Position numbers and translations under genes: made by a program
In this document: positions 59,065 through 64,000 of the stretch, piece by piece
Layout: each line of letters starts with the position of its first letter
How positions within the stretch are numbered: position 1 is the stretch's first letter
Origin: Streptomyces stelliscabiei
GTDB lineage: Bacteria; Actinomycetota; Actinomycetes; Streptomycetales; Streptomycetaceae
Assembly (NCBI RefSeq): GCF_014873495.1
Contig: NZ_JADBGF010000001.1
Coordinates: forward strand, 4,030,001 to 4,094,000
Reading direction: 5' to 3'
Length of the DNA: 64,000 nucleotides
The notes under the pieces: model-generated
Seen by the model: only the letters and a program-made list of their open reading frames with translations
Databases searched by the model: none
Told to the model about the DNA's origin: nothing

Positions 59065-60663
59065 CTACTTGGCCCTGCGCGCCACCGTGAAGTGGTCGAC
59101 CCGCGCCCCCGTCTCCGCGATCCCCCGCACGGTCAGCGTGGCCCAGTGCCCCTTCGGCGCGGGCTTCACGTCCACCCGCAGGAAGGAGTAGTCGAGGTAC
59201 CGCACCCGCGACCAGGTGACGGTCTCGTTCTGCTTGCCCGCCTTGGTGTTGATGTAGGAGGGGACGGACTCGACCTCGTTCTCGTGGCCCTCGTACGACA
59301 GCGGGGCGGTGAAGGAGTAGAGGCTGCGGCCGGCCGCGCCCGCCGTCACGTAGACCACGCCCTCGGTCTCCGGGTACGCCGTGCCGCCGATCGGGAGCTT
59401 CTTGGTGACCGCGCCCGCCTTGATGACGTCGGTGCGCTCGTACTGGTGGTTGTGGCCGTTGATGACGAGGTCCACGGAGTACTTCTCGAACAGCGGCACC
59501 CACTCCTGGCGCACACCGCCCTCGGAGGCGTGCGCGGTGGAGGTGCAGTAGGCGCAGTGGTGGAAGAAGACCACGACGAAGTCGACGTCCTTGGAGGCGC
59601 GGAACCTCTTGAGCTGTGCCTCCAGCCACGTGGTCTGGGTGCCGCCGGAGATGCCGAGGTTGGCCGGGATCTCGAAGGAGATGTCGTTGGCGTCGAGCGA
59701 GACGACGGCCGTGTTGCCGTAGACGAAGGAGTAGACGCCCGGCAGGTTCTTCGGGTCGGGGCCGTTGTCGGGGAGGTTCCAGCGGGCCTCCTCGCCGCCG
59801 TAGCCGTTGGGCGAGTACCAGGCCTCCATGTCGTGGTTGCCGTAGGCGGGCATCCACGGGACGGACTTGGCGACGGACTCGGTCTGGGCGAGGAACTGGT
59901 CCCACACGCGGGAGTCGAAGCCGGTGTCGGCGGTCTTGCCCTGGCCGGCCGGGTCGGCGTAGGCGATGTCGCCGGCGTGCAGGTGGAAGGCCGGGCTCTG
60001 GCCGAGGAGGAGGCTGTTGTTGGCGAGGCCGTGGTAGCCGACGCCCTCGTCGCCGAAGGCCGTGAAGGTGAAGGGCTCCTTGTGGGCGGGGGCGGTGGTG
60101 AAGGTGCCGATCGTGCCGGCGAACCGCGGCGAGGCCGGGTCGAAGCCGTCGTGGCCGACGCCGTAGAAGTAGGTCCTGCCGGGCTTGAGGTGGGTCAGCT
60201 TGGCGTGCACGTAGTACTGGGTGTGGTCACCGCTCGCGCCGACGCCGGCCGGCGTGTGGAGGGTGCGGACCTCGGCGTCGATCTTGACCGAGAGGTGTGA
60301 GGCGTGGGTGCCGACCCGGACGAAGGGCTTCTTCACCGGGAGCGGGACCTGCCAGGAGACGGTGATCTCGGTGCGCGGGTCGTTGCCGTAGGCGAGGTGG
60401 CGGCCGAAGGGGGCGACGAAGGAGCCGTCGACGTGCTCGGCGCTCGCGGTGGCCCGGGCGGGCGCCGAGGTGCGGAGGGCGGCCGGGGTGGCGGCCTGGG
60501 CCGCGGCCGGGACGAACGCGCCGCCCGCGACGGCGCCGAGGGTGACCGCGCCGCCTCTGATCATCGAGCGCCGGGAGAACGTGGAGCGCAGGTACTCGTG
60601 CTGCTCGGCCATGCTCATGCGCTCGGCCAGCCGCTCGGGTACGCCCATACGAGGTGTGTCCAT
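59065..60663 (-). CDS. Tat-exported purple-acid-phosphatase-type metallophosphoesterase
   Basis: 532 residues. A Tat signal 'FSRRSMIRGGAVTLG' begins near residue 30, after an unusual ~28-residue N-terminal extension. A fibronectin-like N-domain ('RTEITVSWQVPLPVKKPFVRVG') precedes the metallophosphoesterase domain, whose metal ligands are visible: 'FTAFGDEG', 'HLHAGDIAYAD', 'PAYGNHDME', 'FFHHCAYC' and 'INGHNHQYER'. It hydrolyses phosphomonoesters outside the membrane, probably for phosphate supply. ATG 60663 is used. It is divergent from the small ORF/glmS pair. Confidence 0.92.
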   Translation of the reverse strand: MDTPRMGVPERLAERMSMAEQHEYLRSTFSRRSMIRGGAVTLGAVAGGAFVPAAAQAATPAALRTSAPARATASAEHVDGSFVAPFGRHLAYGNDPRTEITVSWQVPLPVKKPFVRVGTHASHLSVKIDAEVRTLHTPAGVGASGDHTQYYVHAKLTHLKPGRTYFYGVGHDGFDPASPRFAGTIGTFTTAPAHKEPFTFTAFGDEGVGYHGLANNSLLLGQSPAFHLHAGDIAYADPAGQGKTADTGFDSRVWDQFLAQTESVAKSVPWMPAYGNHDMEAWYSPNGYGGEEARWNLPDNGPDPKNLPGVYSFVYGNTAVVSLDANDISFEIPANLGISGGTQTTWLEAQLKRFRASKDVDFVVVFFHHCAYCTSTAHASEGGVRQEWVPLFEKYSVDLVINGHNHQYERTDVIKAGAVTKKLPIGGTAYPETEGVVYVTAGAAGRSLYSFTAPLSYEGHENEVESVPSYINTKAGKQNETVTWSRVRYLDYSFLRVDVKPAPKGHWATLTVRGIAETGARVDHFTVARRAK

Positions 60664-60774
60664 GGTGTCCGAAAGTCGTCGCCTCAGGCGACGAGATGCG
60701 GGACGCCGGATGGACGGCGCACGAACAGCCACTCATAACACATTCAACGTTCCCCCAAGAGGCGGTAACTGCGC

Positions 60775-60794
60775 CCTGCCCGATATCGGGCAGG
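60775..60794. promoter_or_regulatory. perfect 20-bp palindrome in the divergent region
   Basis: CCTGCCCGATATCGGGCAGG is self-complementary over all 20 bases, with no loop, which favours a dimeric repressor site over a terminator. It lies 111 bp from the metallophosphoesterase start and 40 bp from the GTG of the small ORF ahead of glmS, so over the likely promoter of the latter. Confidence 0.6.
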
Positions 60795-60834
60795 ATTCTT
60801 GCGAAACGCCCGCCGTTCCCCCAGGATCTACCGA

Positions 60835-61092
60835 GTGCACGACGACCTCGTTGATCATTTGACGCGATCCTCGCCCCTCAACCGGGGCGAGGCGCTGCGG
60901 GTGATCCAGGACGTGCTCGCCTACTTCGACGAGACGACCGAGGCCTACGTCCGTCGCCGCCACCGCGAACTCCAGGCCCAGGGCCTGGTCAACGCGACGA
61001 TCTTCGAACGGATCGAGGCGGACCTGAAGTACCGGGCGGTCGCACCGCCGGAGCTCACGCTCCGGCAGCTGCGCCGCATCGTCTACGGCTGA
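60835..61092 (+). CDS. small conserved-looking hypothetical protein upstream of glmS
   Basis: 85 residues, helical and charged: 'RGEALRVIQDVLAYFDETTEAYVRRRHRELQAQGL' followed by 'IFERIEADLKYRAVAPPELTLRQLRRIVYG'. No family recognised. The codon usage is typical of the organism. The GTG has AGGA nine bases upstream and gives a compact protein. It lies 55 bp before glmS in the same direction, so probably co-transcribed. The basic C-terminus could bind nucleic acid, but nothing proves it. Confidence 0.75.
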   Translation: MHDDLVDHLTRSSPLNRGEALRVIQDVLAYFDETTEAYVRRRHRELQAQGLVNATIFERIEADLKYRAVAPPELTLRQLRRIVYG

Positions 61093-61147
61093 CCGGCCGC
61101 GACCGGCCGGCCGGGGCCGACCACCTACAGCTAGGGGATACGTCTAT

Positions 61148-62965
61148 ATGTGCGGGATCGTCGGTTACATCGGCAAGCGCGACGTGGCGCCGCTGCTCCT
61201 CGAAGGCCTGCAGCGCCTGGAGTACCGGGGCTACGACTCGGCGGGCATAGTGGTCACCTCGCCCAAGACGGCCGGTCTGCGGATGGTCAAGGCCAAGGGC
61301 CGGGTCCGCGACCTGGAGGCCAAGGTCCCCGCGCGCTTCAAGGGCACCACCGGCATCGCGCACACCCGCTGGGCCACCCACGGCGCCCCGTCCGACGTCA
61401 ACGCCCACCCGCACATGTCGGGCGACAACAAGGTCGCCGTCGTCCACAACGGCATCATCGACAACGCCTCCGACCTGCGCAGGAAGCTCGAAGCGGACGG
61501 CGTGGAGTTCCTCTCCGAGACGGACACCGAGGTTCTGACCCACCTCATCGCCCGCTCCCAGGCCACCACCCTGGAGGAGAAGGTCCGCCAGGCGCTGCAC
61601 ATCGTCGAGGGCACGTACGGCATCGCCGTCATGCACGCCGACTTCAACGACCGCATCGTCGTCGCCCGCAACGGCTCCCCGGTCGTCCTCGGCATCGGCG
61701 AGAAGGAGATGTTCGTCGCCTCGGACATAGCCGCTCTGGTCGCCCACACCCGCCAGATCGTCACCCTCGACGACGGCGAGATGGCCACACTGAAGGCCGA
61801 CGACTTCCGCACCTACACCACGGAGGGCACCCGCACCACGGCCGAGCCCACCACCGTGGAGTGGGAGGCCGCCTCGTACGACATGGGCGGCCACGACACG
61901 TACATGCACAAGGAGATCCACGAGCAGGCCGACGCCGTGGACCGGGTGCTGCGCGGCCGGATCGACGACCGCTTCTCCACCGTGCACCTCGGCGGCCTCA
62001 ACCTGGACGCCCGCGAGGCGCGCCAGATCCGCCGGGTGAAGATCCTCGGCTGCGGCACCTCGTACCACGCGGGCATGATCGGCGCCCAGATGATCGAGGA
62101 GCTGGCGCGCATCCCCGCGGACGCCGAGCCGGCGTCGGAGTTCCGCTACCGCAACGCGGTCGTCGACCCCGACACCCTCTACATCGCCGTCTCCCAGTCC
62201 GGCGAGACGTACGACGTGCTGGCGGCCGTCCAGGAGCTGAAGCGCAAGGGCGCGCGGGTCCTCGGTGTGGTGAACGTCGTCGGTTCGGCGATCGCCCGCG
62301 AGGCGGACGGCGGCATCTACGTGCACGCCGGCCCCGAGGTCTGCGTGGTCTCCACCAAGTGCTTCACCAACACCACCGTCGCCTTCGCCCTGCTGGCGCT
62401 GCACCTGGGCCGCACCCGCGACCTCTCCGTCCGCGACGGCAAGCGGATCATCGCGGGCCTGCGCAAGCTCCCCGCCCAGATCGCCGAGATGCTGGAGCAG
62501 GAGGAGGAGATCAAGAAGCTGGCCGCGAGCTACGCCGAGGCCCGTTCGATGCTCTTCATCGGCCGCGTCCGGGGCTACCCGGTGGCCCGTGAGGCCTCCC
62601 TGAAGCTCAAGGAGGTCTCGTACATCCACGCCGAGGCCTACCCCGCCTCCGAGCTGAAGCACGGCCCCCTGGCCCTCATCGAGCCCGCCCTGCCCACGGT
62701 CGCGATCGTCCCGAACGACGACCTGCTGGAGAAGAACCGCGCCGCCCTGGAGGAGATCAAGGCCCGCAGCGGCAAGATCCTCGCCGTCGCCCACCAGGAG
62801 CAGGAGAAGGCCGACCAGACGATCGTCGTCCCGAAGAACGAGGACGAGCTGGACCCGATCCTCATGGGCATCCCCCTGCAACTCCTCGCCTACCACACGG
62901 CGTTGGCCCTGGGCCGTGACATCGACAAGCCGCGCAACCTGGCGAAGTCGGTGACCGTGGAGTAG
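61148..62965 (+). CDS. glmS: glutamine-fructose-6-phosphate aminotransferase (isomerising)
   Basis: 605 residues. The N-terminal Ntn glutaminase domain starts with the nucleophile Cys2 ('CGIVGYIGKRDV') and contains 'HTRWATHGAPSDVNAHPH' and 'VVHNGIIDN'. Two SIS domains follow: 'ILGCGTSYHAG' near 301, 'SQSGETYDVL' near 350, and a second with 'EASLKLKEVSYIHAEAYPASELKHGPLALI'; the tail ends 'NLAKSVTVE' as in GlmS. It makes glucosamine-6-phosphate, the first step to UDP-GlcNAc. Many Streptomyces carry two glmS genes, and this resembles the copy near des (glmS2). A GGGGA ribosome-binding site precedes the ATG. No glmS riboswitch seen. Confidence 0.96.
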   Translation: MCGIVGYIGKRDVAPLLLEGLQRLEYRGYDSAGIVVTSPKTAGLRMVKAKGRVRDLEAKVPARFKGTTGIAHTRWATHGAPSDVNAHPHMSGDNKVAVVHNGIIDNASDLRRKLEADGVEFLSETDTEVLTHLIARSQATTLEEKVRQALHIVEGTYGIAVMHADFNDRIVVARNGSPVVLGIGEKEMFVASDIAALVAHTRQIVTLDDGEMATLKADDFRTYTTEGTRTTAEPTTVEWEAASYDMGGHDTYMHKEIHEQADAVDRVLRGRIDDRFSTVHLGGLNLDAREARQIRRVKILGCGTSYHAGMIGAQMIEELARIPADAEPASEFRYRNAVVDPDTLYIAVSQSGETYDVLAAVQELKRKGARVLGVVNVVGSAIAREADGGIYVHAGPEVCVVSTKCFTNTTVAFALLALHLGRTRDLSVRDGKRIIAGLRKLPAQIAEMLEQEEEIKKLAASYAEARSMLFIGRVRGYPVAREASLKLKEVSYIHAEAYPASELKHGPLALIEPALPTVAIVPNDDLLEKNRAALEEIKARSGKILAVAHQEQEKADQTIVVPKNEDELDPILMGIPLQLLAYHTALALGRDIDKPRNLAKSVTVE

Positions 62966-62986
62966 GTCCCCCGCGCGACACACGAC

Positions 62987-63027
62987 AACGGACCCCCACG
63001 TGATGCCCCATCACGTGGGGGTCCGTT
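62987..63027. terminator. terminator after glmS
   Basis: Perfect 17-bp stem (62987-63003 with 63011-63027, arm AACGGACCCCCACGTGA) and a 7-base loop, 22 bp after the glmS stop. Confidence 0.92.
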
Positions 63028-63217
63028 CACGACGCGCCGGGGTCGCCCAACATCCCGACGCCGCTGCCAACTACCCGTGGCCGTCACGCCACTTTGTCAG
63101 GCATCACGCGGGTTATGCCCTTCACAAGGGCACAAACACCTCTACGCGCCAGTAGACTTACGCGCTTCGGGAAGCGGGCGGAAGGACGCCCGGATGAACG
63201 GAAGGGCGGACGGAACG

Positions 63218-63748
63218 TCACGGAATGACGATGACCGGCCGCTGCGCCCGCTTGGCGAGCCGCCCCGCGACGGATCCGAAGATCCGCCCGACGATCCCGT
63301 GCGTGGACCCGACGACGATCGCGTCGGCCTCGTACTCCCGCCCGACCTCCTCGAGTTCGTGGCAGATGTCGCCACCACGCTCGACGAGGATCCAGGGCAC
63401 CTCGGCGAGATAGTCGGCGCAGGCGAGTTCGAGGCCGAGGACCTCGGTCCGGTGATCGGGGACGTCCACGAACACGGGCGGCTCGCAGCCGGCCCACACG
63501 GTCGTGGGCAGCCGGTTGGCGACATGCACGATGATCAGGCCCGAGCCGGAGCGGCGGGCCATGCCGATGGCGTACGCGAGGGCGCGCTCACTGGACGTCG
63601 AACCGTCGAAGCCGACGACGACGCCGTGCTTGAAGGCGGGATCACAGGAGGGACGTGCCTCTTCCGCCGCAAGGGGTTCGGCCGCCGTGTGATCGGCGAC
63701 GGGCCGCCGCTCGCGGTCCGCGGATTCGAAGAATTCTTGACCGGCCAT
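63218..63748 (-). CDS. universal stress protein (UspA family)
   Basis: 176 residues with one Usp domain. 'VVVGFDGSTSSERALAYAIGMARRSGSGLIIVHV' opens the domain near residue 43, after a ~40-residue acidic leader with several Glu/Asp. The ATP-binding G-x2-G-x9-G-[ST] type motif is at the end: 'IVVGSTHGIVGRIFGSVAGRLAKRAQRPVIVIP'. ATP-binding Usps act in stress survival and regulation; the specific role is unknown. Two Cys ('AGCEPP', 'LACADYL') and one 'DICHEL' are unusual for the family core. It is a single leftward gene; the last 250 bp of the window upstream of it hold no clear gene. Confidence 0.9.
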   Translation of the reverse strand: MAGQEFFESADRERRPVADHTAAEPLAAEEARPSCDPAFKHGVVVGFDGSTSSERALAYAIGMARRSGSGLIIVHVANRLPTTVWAGCEPPVFVDVPDHRTEVLGLELACADYLAEVPWILVERGGDICHELEEVGREYEADAIVVGSTHGIVGRIFGSVAGRLAKRAQRPVIVIP

Positions 63749-64000
63749 GGGTGTCTCGGCGTTCGGATCCTCGTGTGGGACGACGTGGATGGGATGTCAG
63801 TGTGCGGCGGAGCGGTGTCCGGGAATCATCTTCCCCACCCCATACCCCCAAGGGTACGACCGCACGCCTCCTCCGCCCAGATCCCGCACCGGCTGCGCGG
63901 GGTTCCAGGGAGCATGCACGAGCACCACCCCGTAACGCAATGGTTGCTGCCACGTACAGCCGGTTCACCCGGTCCGCCGGGTCTCGGTGCCCGGCGCGGG

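Noticed and set aside
61093..61147. glmS ribozyme/riboswitch
   Set aside because: The leader is only 55 bp with no ribozyme-like conserved core.

Overview
The DNA is very GC-rich (roughly 70% or more), with strong G/C preference at third codon positions, GTG and TTG starts, twin-arginine and lipobox signal peptides, and GC hairpin terminators. It carries the complete desferrioxamine locus desEF-desABCD with DmdR-type iron boxes. All of this points to a Streptomyces chromosome, in the core region that (from memory, not searched) corresponds to about SCO2745-SCO2790 of S. coelicolor. No tRNA, rRNA, intact insertion sequence, prophage or CRISPR array was seen.

Region by region. 1-2.1 kb: 3' part of a LacI-type regulator, a G-rich repeat tract, a small membrane protein and a CsbD stress protein. 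2.2-5.9 kb: a four-gene run coding for a haem-oxygenase-like (diiron-oxidase-type) protein, a HemK-like methyltransferase, a CDGSH Fe-S protein and a FAD/Rieske oxidoreductase, closed by a strong terminator. 5.9-10.9 kb: sugar isomerase-like protein, MHYT membrane sensor, an ECF41-type sigma factor overlapping its oxidoreductase partner with a matching promoter, and peptidase E. 11-24.3 kb: secreted GH3 N-acetylhexosaminidase, lipoprotein, S28 peptidase, a single-chain asymmetric ABC exporter, phytase-like and beta-lactamase-fold secreted proteins, DUF4180 and a PAP2-type membrane enzyme. 25-34 kb: secreted endonuclease I, FG-GAP protein, a ThDP decarboxylase/ureohydrolase pair with a divergent PucR regulator, an SDR remnant, a P-loop NTPase and a phosphatase-family protein.

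34-43 kb is a leucine/branched acyl-CoA catabolic block. Acyl-CoA dehydrogenase and thioesterase genes run leftward. A TetR gene faces an operon for biotin-dependent acyl-CoA carboxylase beta and alpha subunits (methylcrotonyl-CoA type), HMG-CoA lyase and an AcdH-type dehydrogenase. Two matching 16-bp palindromes lie in the TetR/operon gap. 43-50.6 kb is the iron-regulated desferrioxamine uptake and biosynthesis locus. DesA makes cadaverine, DesB hydroxylates it, DesC acylates it and DesD oligomerises and cyclises the product. DesE captures ferrioxamine and DesF probably reduces it.

50.6-64 kb: a CHAP/lytic-transglycosylase protein without a signal peptide, a GH20 hexosaminidase with a DasR-type site, DUF4429 protein, a DNA polymerase Y remnant, a secreted NLP (Nep1-like) protein, a TagC-like propeller protein, a small secreted protein, a Tat-exported metallophosphoesterase, a short conserved-looking ORF ahead of glmS, and a universal stress protein. 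The two hexosaminidases and glmS give the window an amino-sugar theme. The least explained system is the 2.2-5.8 kb redox cassette.
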